Shown piece after piece: positions 54,028 to 62,444 of a stretch of DNA of 64,000 nucleotides. The position numbers and the translations under genes are program-made. Source of the stretch: Paenibacillus sp. JCM 10914 (GTDB lineage: Bacteria; Bacillota; Bacilli; Paenibacillales; Paenibacillaceae); NCBI RefSeq assembly GCF_001315105.1, contig NZ_BAZR01000001.1, positions 642,563 to 706,562 of the forward strand, read 5' to 3'. Every line of letters starts with the position of its first letter. Positions within the stretch are counted from its first letter, which is position 1. Below the pieces are notes generated by a model, which ran no database searches, had not been told where the DNA came from, and was given only the letters and a program-made list of their open reading frames with translations.

Positions 54028-55467
54028 ATGAAGAAGTTAGGTTTGGTAATGATGTTGATGGTATTCTTGCTGGTGTTTCCGAAAGTGGGCGAGGCTGATT
54101 CTTCCGGCGCTGCCATTTATCTGGACGGAGAGCAATTGAGCTTGGCGTCGGATGTTCAGGTTGCCAATATCAAGGGCAACGTGATGATTCCGATTCGTGT
54201 CGTCTCTGAAAATCTCGGCTTTGACGTAAAATGGGACAAGGCCAACTTGTCGGTTACGGTCAAGAATAGTGAGAAATTGGTGCGCATGGTCGTTAACAGT
54301 CTGCAAGCTGAGCTAAACGGTGAGGCCGTGGAACTGAATCTGGCACCTGTGCTGAAGTCCAATACGACGCTTGTACCTCTTCGCTTTGTGAGTGAGCAGA
54401 TGGGGCTTGATGTCAAATGGGACAATCAGAAGAAGGCCGTATTTCTGACCTCATCGATCCCACCTGCTCCTGACGTCGAAATCGACCCGGAGCATGGGGA
54501 AAATCCGGACAATGTGCCGACGACACCGCCTGTCGCAGGCCAATCCTCGCTGACCGGGATCAGTTTTAACTCCAATCAACTGATGATTGCTACTGAAGGA
54601 AATGTGGTCCCGAATATTTTCAGCGTTGCGGGACCTGAACGCATCGTAATTGATTTGCCGAACACGGTGTTCTCAGAACAGTTCCTTATGGGACATGCGT
54701 TGAATGTGCAGAGCAGCGGAGAGATTGCCGTAGCGGATTATCCGGACGTCACGAGAATTCGTTATGCTCTATTTAGTGAGAATCCTTCGACGATTCGTAT
54801 CGTGTTAGATCTGACAGCATCCAAACATTACCAAGTTACGAATGAGAATGGGTTAACTACGATCGATCTGAATGCAACCGGTGAGGATGTAACCACACCA
54901 CCGCTCGTTCCGCCGGTCTCTGGGGGTGGCAAGAAAACCGTTGTCATCGATGCAGGTCACGGTGGAAGTCAACCAGGAGCAGTCAGCCCATCAGGCAAGC
55001 AGGAGAAGGTGCTTAATCTGAGCATTGCTTTGAAGGTGGAGGCGCTGCTTAGGAAAGAAAGCAATATTAATGTTGTGATGACCCGCAATGATGATGCTAC
55101 ACTCGGACTGAGCGACCGTGTCAAAGTCGCCAACTCGATCAATGCCGATATTTTCGTATCGATTCATGGGAACAGTAGTACTTCCTCTAGTCCGAATGGA
55201 ACAGAAACCTATTATACTCGTGATGCAAGTAAACCATTGGCGAACGTAATTCATAAACATCTGGCTAAGGCAACGGGACTTGCGGATCGTGGGGTTAAAT
55301 ACAGCAGCCTCCACGTAACAAGAGAGACGAAGATGCCAGCGGTCCTGCTCGAGATTGGCTTCCTTAGCAATAAGGGTGATGAAGCCCAGTTGTTTAAGGA
55401 CGAATTTCAGAATCGTGTTGCACAAGGTATTGTAGCGGGTATTAAAGAATATCTTAAAGTACCGTAA
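54028..55467 (+). CDS. N-acetylmuramoyl-L-alanine amidase (amidase_3) with copper-amine-oxidase-N and AMIN domains
   Basis: 479 aa, starting at ATG 54028 (GAGGTGG upstream). A signal peptide (LGLVMMLMVFLLVFPKVGEA) is followed by a stalk/Cu-amine-oxidase N-terminal repeat (about 35-140, NVMIPIRVVSENLGFDVKW). An AMIN domain (about 175-285) follows. The C-terminal zinc amidase (about 300-479) has IDAGHGG, Glu in KQEKVLNL, SIHGNSS and LEIGFLSN. It would cleave the amide bond between MurNAc and stem peptide in the wall. It is near-identical in plan to the amidase at 56383. Confidence 0.93.
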   Translation: MKKLGLVMMLMVFLLVFPKVGEADSSGAAIYLDGEQLSLASDVQVANIKGNVMIPIRVVSENLGFDVKWDKANLSVTVKNSEKLVRMVVNSLQAELNGEAVELNLAPVLKSNTTLVPLRFVSEQMGLDVKWDNQKKAVFLTSSIPPAPDVEIDPEHGENPDNVPTTPPVAGQSSLTGISFNSNQLMIATEGNVVPNIFSVAGPERIVIDLPNTVFSEQFLMGHALNVQSSGEIAVADYPDVTRIRYALFSENPSTIRIVLDLTASKHYQVTNENGLTTIDLNATGEDVTTPPLVPPVSGGGKKTVVIDAGHGGSQPGAVSPSGKQEKVLNLSIALKVEALLRKESNINVVMTRNDDATLGLSDRVKVANSINADIFVSIHGNSSTSSSPNGTETYYTRDASKPLANVIHKHLAKATGLADRGVKYSSLHVTRETKMPAVLLEIGFLSNKGDEAQLFKDEFQNRVAQGIVAGIKEYLKVP

Positions 55468-55508
55468 TGTGTACAAGATGGCATGAAACTTAGAGGGGGA
55501 CATACACG

Positions 55509-56182
55509 ATGAACAAGAAATATTGGATGACAGGATTACTAGCTGTACTGCTGGCGTTTAGTGCCGGTTGCGGTCAGAAGCTACTGCTGCCCCGGCCGAT
55601 CAAGGGATCGAAAGTCCTGCAGGACAGTCAGACGAGGTTGCGGAGCCATCCGATGAGCCAATTGCTGATCCGGCGATCAATGACGATGAGGATGTAGTGG
55701 ATACAGGAGACACCGCGAAAGCGGCTCAGAACGCGGCAGGTACGGAAACGACCTCTGCTTCCGGTGATACAGAAGTGGAACAGGCTCAAGAAGCCACCAT
55801 TAAAGTCTACTATACAGATCCTGAAATTATGGAACTGAAAGAGTCGAATACATCGATTAAGTATACAGACGAAGAGGATAAGTTCAAGCAAGCTTTTGCT
55901 GGGCTGCAAATGAGCAGTGAAGCAGACTTGAATCCGCTCTGGTCAGACGAGATCACCTTGAACTCAATTTCGTTTGATCAAGGCGCACTGACCTTGGATA
56001 TAACGAAACCGGCCGAGGCTAACCTCGGAGCTGGGGGAGAGATGTTCGCCATTGAAGCATTGCAGAAGACTTTCTTCCAATTCGATGAGGTGAAGTCACT
56101 GGAATTGTTGGTGGAAGGTCAGCAAATCGAGTCATTGATGGGTCATGTTGAGCTTGAGCATCCGATGACTAGAGGCGAGTAA
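55509..56182 (+). CDS. GerMN-domain lipoprotein, frameshifted
   Basis: Signal peptide with lipobox: MTGLLAVLLAFSAGCGQK, cysteine acylated. Just after it the frame breaks near 55580; adding one G (AAG-GCT) gives QKATAAPADQGIESPAGQ and joins an acidic linker and a GerMN domain ending EHPMTRGE at 56182 (224 aa). GerMN domains occur in spore-germination and wall-associated lipoproteins. It follows an amidase gene, and the same pair repeats downstream. GGGGG precedes the ATG. Confidence 0.85.
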
Positions 56183-56219
56183 CTTACGAGATACCTGATT
56201 CATTTCGCATTAATAGAAG

Positions 56220-56256
56220 AAATCCTATTTCGATTGTCGAAGTAGGATTTTTTTTG
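56220..56256 (+). terminator. intrinsic terminator
   Basis: A 14-bp stem AAATCCTATTTCGA / TCGAAGTAGGATTT (one T-G), TTG loop, T run to 56255. Confidence 0.9.
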
Positions 56257-56275
56257 ATGAAAAGGTAACAAAATC

Positions 56276-56304
56276 GCAACTTTCATGTCCTCTTCACGTC
56301 TATA
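56276..56304 (+). promoter_or_regulatory. ECF sigma-type promoter (GCAAC ... CGTC) before the second amidase
   Basis: GCAACTTT (-35, 56276-56283) and CGTCTATA (-10, 56297-56304). The spacing between AAC and CGTC is exactly 16 bases, the SigW/SigX/SigM-type consensus. It follows a terminator and precedes a cell-wall amidase, a typical ECF cell-envelope target. The amidase ATG is about 80 bases downstream. Confidence 0.65.
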
Positions 56305-56382
56305 GGTTGTCAGGTAATGTCGGACAGGCCGAGTGCAGAAACGCCAATCTATGGCAGAATAATAGGATGGTAGGGGTGAAGG

Positions 56383-57765
56383 ATGAAGAAGTTCGGTTTT
56401 TTATTGTTTCTGGTTGTCATCATGATTGCGTTTCCTAAAACGGCGGATGCGAGTTCGTACAGCGCAAAGATTTATTTGGATGGGCAACAAGTCAATCTGT
56501 CATCAGGCGTTAAGGTGGAAAACAACAACGGTACAGTCATGGTGCCTATTCGCGTGGTGTCCGAGAATCTCGGATTCCAGGTGAACTGGAGCAAGGCAAC
56601 CCAAACGGTAACGGTCCATGGCGGCTCCCAGCAAGTGAAGATGGTCATTGGCAGCCGTAATGCCGACATTAACGGGCAACAGGTACAAATGGTTACAGCG
56701 CCGGTGCTGCGCGGTGGAACGACACTAGTTCCAATCCGTTTCGTCAGCGAACAAATGGGGCTGCAAGTAAGATGGGACAACAATCAGAAGGCGGTTTACC
56801 TTACGTCATCGTCCGGTAACAACCCTGGCGATGGATCAGAGGTGAATCTGTCGACAATTGACGGTCTGAGCTTCAGCGAGAACCGACTTATGGTAGCTGT
56901 TAGCGGTAACGCAAAACCGAATGTTTCGAGATTAAGCAATCCAGACCGAATCGTGATCGATTTGCCTCATTCGGAGTTCTCCCAAACGTTCGGCAGTAAT
57001 AACAATTACAACGAAACAACCAAGAGCGGACAGTTGACAGTGCAAGGGTATCCGGATGTAAGTTCCGTCCGTTATTCTCTCTTCAATAGCAACCCGATGA
57101 CGGTACGGATCGTAATTGATCTGAATCATGCCAAAAATTATACGGTTTCAGGACTTGAGAACGGTTCGGGCATTCTGCTGGTTGATCTGAACACAGGCTC
57201 TACGCCTACGCCGGAACCGGGCACAGGCGGCAAAAAGCTGGTTGTTATTGATGCTGGACATGGCGCGCACGATCCGGGTGCGATCGGAGTAACGCAGAAG
57301 CGAGAGAAGGACTTTAATCTGGCAATGGCCTTAAAGGTTGAGAAGCTGTTAGCCAAGGAACCGAATATTGAAGTCGTCTTGACCCGCAGCAATGATACGT
57401 TCTTGGAACTTAAAGATCGGGCAAAAATTGCCAATGATCTAAAGGCGGATATATTCATATCCATTCATGCGAATAGCGGCCCTTCCTCTGCAAGCGGAAC
57501 GGAAACGTATTATTATGATGATGCTAGCAAAGCACTTGCCAACGCGCTCCATAAGGAAATTGTGAATGCCATGGGACTGAGGGATCGCGGCGTGAAGTAT
57601 GGCAACTTCCATGTCATTCGCGAGACGAAGATGGTAGGCGCACTCCTGGAGGTCGGCTTCCTAAGCAACAAAACCGACGAGAGCAAGTTATTCGATCCAG
57701 CTACACAGGATCGGGTAGCCCAGGCGATTGTTAGAGGCATCAAAAATTATCTGAATGTGAAATAA
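56383..57765 (+). CDS. N-acetylmuramoyl-L-alanine amidase (amidase_3), second copy
   Basis: 460 aa with the same plan as the first copy: signal peptide (FLLFLVVIMIAFPKTADA), Cu-amine-oxidase-N stalk (GTVMVPIRVVSENLGFQVNW), AMIN domain (about 160-270), zinc amidase with IDAGHGAHDPGA, KREKDFNL, SIHANSGPSS and LEVGFLSN. It keeps SIHAN, where the first copy has SIHGN. The ribosome site is GGGGTGAAGG. It probably arose by tandem duplication with its GerMN partner. Confidence 0.94.
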   Translation: MKKFGFLLFLVVIMIAFPKTADASSYSAKIYLDGQQVNLSSGVKVENNNGTVMVPIRVVSENLGFQVNWSKATQTVTVHGGSQQVKMVIGSRNADINGQQVQMVTAPVLRGGTTLVPIRFVSEQMGLQVRWDNNQKAVYLTSSSGNNPGDGSEVNLSTIDGLSFSENRLMVAVSGNAKPNVSRLSNPDRIVIDLPHSEFSQTFGSNNNYNETTKSGQLTVQGYPDVSSVRYSLFNSNPMTVRIVIDLNHAKNYTVSGLENGSGILLVDLNTGSTPTPEPGTGGKKLVVIDAGHGAHDPGAIGVTQKREKDFNLAMALKVEKLLAKEPNIEVVLTRSNDTFLELKDRAKIANDLKADIFISIHANSGPSSASGTETYYYDDASKALANALHKEIVNAMGLRDRGVKYGNFHVIRETKMVGALLEVGFLSNKTDESKLFDPATQDRVAQAIVRGIKNYLNVK

Positions 57766-57802
57766 CATAATAGAAGTTGCGATTTGCAGGAGGTGGCTGT
57801 TT

Positions 57803-58366
57803 TTGAATAAAAGAATATGGTCGATTGCTTTATTGTCAGCGATTATGCTGGTGAGTGCCGGTTGCGGACAGAAACCGGGTGCTGCTCCGGAAACGCCTGG
57901 ACAGATCGCTCCGGCTCCTGGCGAGAGTAATGGGGGGACTTCGAATGGTGCAGGAAACGAAGCTCCGGAGACGGATATGTTGACTGAAAATATTGCCGTT
58001 TATTACACGGATCCGGAAATGATGGAGTTAATTGAAGGAAGCGCCGCGATTACCTATAAGGACGCTGATGATAAGTACGATGCGGCATTCAAAGCATTGC
58101 AGCAGAGTGACGATCCCAATCAGATCCCGCTATGGGAAAAGGTAGAGCTGAACAGCTCGAAGCTTGAGGATGGGAACCTTACGCTGGATTTGACAATTCC
58201 TGCCGAGGCTAACCTGGGTGCAGGCGGAGAGTTGTTTGCAGTAGATGCGATCAAGAACACGTTCTTTCAGTTTGAAGAGGTTACTTCGCTTCAATTGACC
58301 GTTGATGGGGAACAAGTCGAATCCTTGATGGGCCACGTGGAATTGGAGAATCCGATGACTAGGTAA
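57803..58366 (+). CDS. GerMN-domain lipoprotein, second copy
   Basis: 187 aa from a TTG at 57803 (AGGAGGTGG six bases upstream). Lipobox LVSAGCGQK, a Gly/Pro/Glu-rich linker (about 25-60) and a GerMN domain (about 60-187) ending VELENPMTR. The closing segment GHVELENPMTR is shared with the first copy (GHVELEHPMTR), which supports duplication. The intact copy provides the reference for repairing the first. Confidence 0.9.
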   Translation: MNKRIWSIALLSAIMLVSAGCGQKPGAAPETPGQIAPAPGESNGGTSNGAGNEAPETDMLTENIAVYYTDPEMMELIEGSAAITYKDADDKYDAAFKALQQSDDPNQIPLWEKVELNSSKLEDGNLTLDLTIPAEANLGAGGELFAVDAIKNTFFQFEEVTSLQLTVDGEQVESLMGHVELENPMTR

Positions 58367-58443
58367 TGATGGTTGAAGGAGATCACGTTTTGCTGTCGAA
58401 TTATAGTAAATGATGAAGCAGTAGTTATGAGAGGGGAAAGAAA

Positions 58444-61170
58444 ATGGTACTTAGACACAGCAAACATGTTCATTCCAAAAAAGTGGTCTCCGCCGTCATG
58501 GCTGGACTTATAGCATTTGGAGGCTCGGCCTCCCTCGTTTCAGCGGACGAAGAAGCGGTTAATGCACCAGTCAATGCCACCCAGTCAGCAGTCAATGCAT
58601 TCAGCGATGTAAGCACAGGTTACTGGGGAGAGAAGTACATTTACCAATTGGCAGCTCAAGGGATTGTAACCGGAGCGAACGGGAAGTTTCGTCCGAACGA
58701 CCCTGTGACACAGCAGGAAGCGCTGACGATGGCGATCCGGTTCTTAAGTATGCAAGATCGATTAGGCAGCGGTGCTGCGACATTACCGACAAATATTAAA
58801 GTGAACGAATTTTTCAAGCAATACGTAGAGCTGGCATTTCAGCAAAACCTGATCAACAAACAGAAGGAATCTGGTTATTCCGATGAAAAAGTGATGTGGG
58901 GTGCACAGAAAGCATCTCGTGAGTGGATTACCGAAGTGTTGGTTCGTTCGATCGGACGTACTTCCGAGGCGAATGCTGCACAAGGTCAATCGACAAGCTT
59001 TGCAGATAACGCGAATATATCCCCCGACCACTTGGGGTATGTGAATGTGGCGGTAGAGCTTGGATTGGCTAAAGGCGTGAACGGTAACAAGTTTGACCCT
59101 AAGGGAGCGGTCACGCGTGCTCAGCTGGCGACTTTCTTCAGTCGAGCTCAAGCTTATATCGATACGAACTATGCCAATCAGTACAAAGGTTCCATTGCTT
59201 CCCTGGATAGTGGCAAGCTGGAACTCTATACAGAGGGCAAGCTCAATTCGTTCAAAATTGACGCTTCGACGGTTTATTTCACTTCCGATTCCGAGAAGAG
59301 ATTGGCGTTCACAGATGTTAATCCTTACACACAAGCGGTCGTAGTCGTTAACAATGGAACCGCAGCGTATGTGGAGATTACGGATGCAACGCCGCAAGTC
59401 GAGCGTTTCGAACGTACATATGCACGATTGTCTCCAAACAATGTCATCTGGTTTGATACAGGCAATACGTTCGAGGAATTGAGTTACGATGCAACGACCG
59501 TATTCCTGGATCAGAACGGCAACAAGATCGATCCGAAGACGCTGGCTGCGGGCAGCTTGTTAACGATTGAGCGTGAGACGTACAGCCCACAGAGAAAGAT
59601 TGTCTCCATTCGCGTGAAGAGTGGCTTGGTGAACAAGTCAGCTGCGGGGGTGGTTACTCATATCGATGCGGCAACAAAATCGCTTACCTTGAAGGACAGC
59701 ACGGGATACGAGGATACGTTTACTTGGGACGAGGCCACGGTTATTCGTTACCAGAATCAAATTCTCTTGCCGTCCGAACTTAAGAACGGGTATAACGTAA
59801 ACTTCACGGTAAAGAACAGTGTGCTGCAGTCGATCGAAGTAACGCAGAGCGTGGATCGTACAGTGCAAGGCATGCTGTACTCGGTTGAAGATAACGGGAA
59901 GACGATTACGTATAAGCGCAGCGGCAGCACCCAGCTTGAGACGAAGTTCCTGGCGGCTCAACCGGAGATTATACTTAGTGGTGTTGCGAAGCCGGTGCTA
60001 TCGGACCTGCTGGCGGATTCCGTATCGGGAGATCAGGTTACCCTGACTATCAATGGGGATGAACAAGTAACGAAGATCGAAGTAACGGGCCGTCAGATGG
60101 AATCGCTGGATGCCGTGACGATCGTGAATTATGACTCCAAGACAGGCTGGCTGACCGTTAGAGATATTAACAATCAGCCGCGCGTCATCATACTCGATGA
60201 CAAGACGAAACTGGAATCGAGCAACGGAACGACATTGGACAAAGTGGTGCCGCTGCTGGGGGCTGGTCGGAAGGTTAGCGTTACGCTAATCGGAACTCGT
60301 GCACTTTCATTGGAAGTGGTCTACAAAGTGGAAGGCAAGATCCAGAGCATCAACACGTCCAAGCGAGTAGTATCCATACTGACTGCAGGCGGCAAGGTGG
60401 AGGAAATTCCGTACAACACGAATATGAGTGTGGAGATCTTCGGCAAGTCCTCGGCAGCCTTGTCAGATGTTCGCATAGGCGATGAAGTGGTGGCGCAATT
60501 GTCCTCCAATCAGGATTATTTGCAATCCTTGAAGCTGAAAACTGCGGGACAGTTCGAAGTCGTCCTCACGGAGCCGTCGAAGAATCGGATCCGCGTGAAA
60601 GCCAACGGTGTAACAAGTGATCTCTATACGGACAAAGCTACTTTGACCGGGGAGAATGGGCAAGCGATTCTCTTGTCTGATCTGCGTCAGGGAGCACTTG
60701 TCAACATCACGCTGCAAGGTACAACAGCTGTAGCCGTTGCCGAAGTCAAGCTCACTCTTGGCGAAATTACGAGCGTGGATGCTACAGGTAACGTATTAAC
60801 CGTGAAGGATTTCTCACGTAATACACAGTCGTTTGGTGTGAGTGCTGGCGTGAAGGTCGTACGCAACGGATCAACTGTGACGAACCTGAGCATTCTAAGC
60901 GTGGGCGACCGCGTAGAGATCCGCAAGGATACACAAGGCGTCACGATCGTGAATGTCATGGAGAAGCAGGAGCGTTCTTTTTGGTTAGTGAATGGAACGG
61001 AGCTGCAGGTCAAGCGCAAATCGATTACAGATTCATTCCGATTCACGTTATCTGACAAAGTATTTGTTCATCAAGGTGACACGACTTTGTCCGTGCAATC
61101 CCTGAAGGAAAATGATAATATTGTACTGTACTTAAACAACGGTGTCGTTACTGAGATCGTAAAACAGTAG
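58444..61170 (+). CDS. S-layer homology (SLH) domain surface protein
   Basis: 908 aa. A signal peptide ends near ASLVSA-DE. Then come SLH-type repeats: AFSDVSTGYWGEKYIYQLAA with GIVTGANGKFRPNDPVTQQE, a middle divergent one and FDPKGAVTRAQLATFFSRAQ. The remaining about 650 residues are a repetitive beta-rich array of about 60-residue units (phrases such as KSLTLKDSTGYEDTFTWDEA, GKTITYKRSGSTQLETKFLA). It is likely anchored to secondary wall polymer and exposed. It follows the amidase/lipoprotein block and ends at a terminator; AGGGGAAAG precedes the ATG. Confidence 0.92.
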   Translation: MVLRHSKHVHSKKVVSAVMAGLIAFGGSASLVSADEEAVNAPVNATQSAVNAFSDVSTGYWGEKYIYQLAAQGIVTGANGKFRPNDPVTQQEALTMAIRFLSMQDRLGSGAATLPTNIKVNEFFKQYVELAFQQNLINKQKESGYSDEKVMWGAQKASREWITEVLVRSIGRTSEANAAQGQSTSFADNANISPDHLGYVNVAVELGLAKGVNGNKFDPKGAVTRAQLATFFSRAQAYIDTNYANQYKGSIASLDSGKLELYTEGKLNSFKIDASTVYFTSDSEKRLAFTDVNPYTQAVVVVNNGTAAYVEITDATPQVERFERTYARLSPNNVIWFDTGNTFEELSYDATTVFLDQNGNKIDPKTLAAGSLLTIERETYSPQRKIVSIRVKSGLVNKSAAGVVTHIDAATKSLTLKDSTGYEDTFTWDEATVIRYQNQILLPSELKNGYNVNFTVKNSVLQSIEVTQSVDRTVQGMLYSVEDNGKTITYKRSGSTQLETKFLAAQPEIILSGVAKPVLSDLLADSVSGDQVTLTINGDEQVTKIEVTGRQMESLDAVTIVNYDSKTGWLTVRDINNQPRVIILDDKTKLESSNGTTLDKVVPLLGAGRKVSVTLIGTRALSLEVVYKVEGKIQSINTSKRVVSILTAGGKVEEIPYNTNMSVEIFGKSSAALSDVRIGDEVVAQLSSNQDYLQSLKLKTAGQFEVVLTEPSKNRIRVKANGVTSDLYTDKATLTGENGQAILLSDLRQGALVNITLQGTTAVAVAEVKLTLGEITSVDATGNVLTVKDFSRNTQSFGVSAGVKVVRNGSTVTNLSILSVGDRVEIRKDTQGVTIVNVMEKQERSFWLVNGTELQVKRKSITDSFRFTLSDKVFVHQGDTTLSVQSLKENDNIVLYLNNGVVTEIVKQ

Positions 61171-61202
61171 ATTATCTACGTGGGATTGCTCGAGAAACAC
61201 CG

Positions 61203-61239
61203 TCTTGATGCGGGGATTTCCGCATCAAGATTTTTTTTT
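61203..61239 (+). terminator. intrinsic terminator
   Basis: An 11-bp perfect stem TCTTGATGCGG / CCGCATCAAGA (61203-61213, 61220-61230), then nine T. Confidence 0.94.
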
Positions 61240-61255
61240 GCGGGAGGGATTTCTT

Positions 61256-61939
61256 ATGAATGCAGCTACGGTTCGGCATATTCTGGATACGATGGAGTCC
61301 ATGTTTCCGGATGCACATTGTGAACTGAATCACAGCAATGCGTTCGAGTTAACCATTGCCGTGCTGCTCTCAGCGCAATGTACGGATGAAACGGTGAATA
61401 AAGTGACCAAGGATCTGTTTCAGAAATACAAAACGCCGCTTGATTACGTATCCGTTCCGATTGAGGAATTAGAACAGGATATTCGGCGAATTGGTCTATA
61501 CAGGAACAAGGCGAAGCATATTCATAATCTCTGCGCGATACTGATCGAGCAGTATAACGGTGATGTACCGGAATCCCACGACGAATTGGTCAAACTTCCC
61601 GGCGTGGGCAGGAAGACAGCCAACGTCGTTGTATCCAATGCCTTCGGTGTGCCTGCAATTGCCGTGGACACGCATGTGGAGCGGGTATCCAAACGTCTTG
61701 GACTGGCAGGCTGGAAGGATTCCGTGCTGGAAGTGGAACGGAAACTGATGAAGCGCGTGCCGATGGATGAATGGACGATGACGCATCACCGAATCATTTT
61801 TTTCGGACGATATCATTGCAAAGCCCAGAATCCGCAGTGTCCGGTATGCCCACTGTTGGATGTTTGCCGAGAAGGCAAAAAACGTATGAAAACTTCCGTA
61901 GTCAGGAAGAATAAGGAACAACCAATGAGCAAGAAATAG
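61256..61939 (+). CDS. nth: endonuclease III
   Basis: 227 aa DNA glycosylase/AP lyase for oxidised pyrimidines. Helix-hairpin-helix with catalytic Lys in LPGVGRKTANVV, catalytic Asp in AVDTHVERVSKRLG, and 4Fe-4S cysteines C-x6-C-x2-C-x5-C in CKAQNPQCPVCPLLDVC. The start is ATG 61256 with GGGAGGG upstream. In B. subtilis nth is next to dnaD; here 25 kb intervene. Confidence 0.97.
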   Translation: MNAATVRHILDTMESMFPDAHCELNHSNAFELTIAVLLSAQCTDETVNKVTKDLFQKYKTPLDYVSVPIEELEQDIRRIGLYRNKAKHIHNLCAILIEQYNGDVPESHDELVKLPGVGRKTANVVVSNAFGVPAIAVDTHVERVSKRLGLAGWKDSVLEVERKLMKRVPMDEWTMTHHRIIFFGRYHCKAQNPQCPVCPLLDVCREGKKRMKTSVVRKNKEQPMSKK

Positions 61940-61967
61940 ACAAGAAAAAAAGAGGATGGGATTACAC

Positions 61968-62252
61968 ATGAAATGCATCTCGGTTTACACAGACAATTTT
62001 GAACTGTTCTCCGATATTTTTGAGCATGTGGTGGAGAGCCAGAGCCAACTGAACGAGAATGATGAGCAGGAAGTGGAAGGCGTAACCTACAGCCACTCCG
62101 GAGAAGCACCGGAGCACTACCTGGAGCGTATGTCACAAAAGCCTGAAGTCGTTGTTATGCGTGACAAATCACGCAATTTGACTATTCTTCAGCATGGTAA
62201 CGTATTTGAAATTTTGATTCCGGCAGAAGAGAGCAGTACCGTTGTATCTTAA
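61968..62252 (+). CDS. conserved small hypothetical protein (94 aa)
   Basis: Reads MKCISVYTDNFELFSDIFEH, then a polar acidic middle, then a beta-rich C-terminus with VVVMRDKSRNLTILQHGNVF. No signal or membrane span. GAGG precedes the ATG. It follows nth by 28 bases and ends before a terminator, so it is likely co-transcribed with nth. I do not recognise it beyond a NYN/ferredoxin-like alpha-beta look. Confidence 0.72.
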   Translation: MKCISVYTDNFELFSDIFEHVVESQSQLNENDEQEVEGVTYSHSGEAPEHYLERMSQKPEVVVMRDKSRNLTILQHGNVFEILIPAEESSTVVS

Positions 62253-62280
62253 TGACTAACGTATGGATGCGATAACCATT

Positions 62281-62319
62281 GGACAGGCAGGGAAGGAATC
62301 TTCCCTGACCTGTCTTTTG
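62281..62319 (+). terminator. intrinsic terminator
   Basis: Two-part stem GACAGG / CCTGTC and AGGGAAG / CTTCCCT (62282-62314) with small internal bulges, then TTTTGC. Confidence 0.82.
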
Positions 62320-62444
62320 CGTTCTAATCAGCTTCATTCGCTATAAGGGTGATTCCTTTACGACGCCAGCGGTGATAAAATAAAATGATGTGAAGGAATC
62401 ATTCAGATAGATAAGAGATCCATGGACAGGAGCGAGAAAAGACA

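Noticed and set aside
55509..55697. 62-aa product as a genuine short lipoprotein
   Set aside because: Its tail after the lipobox is Arg-rich out-of-frame sequence, while the other frame continues directly into a GerMN domain like the intact paralogue.
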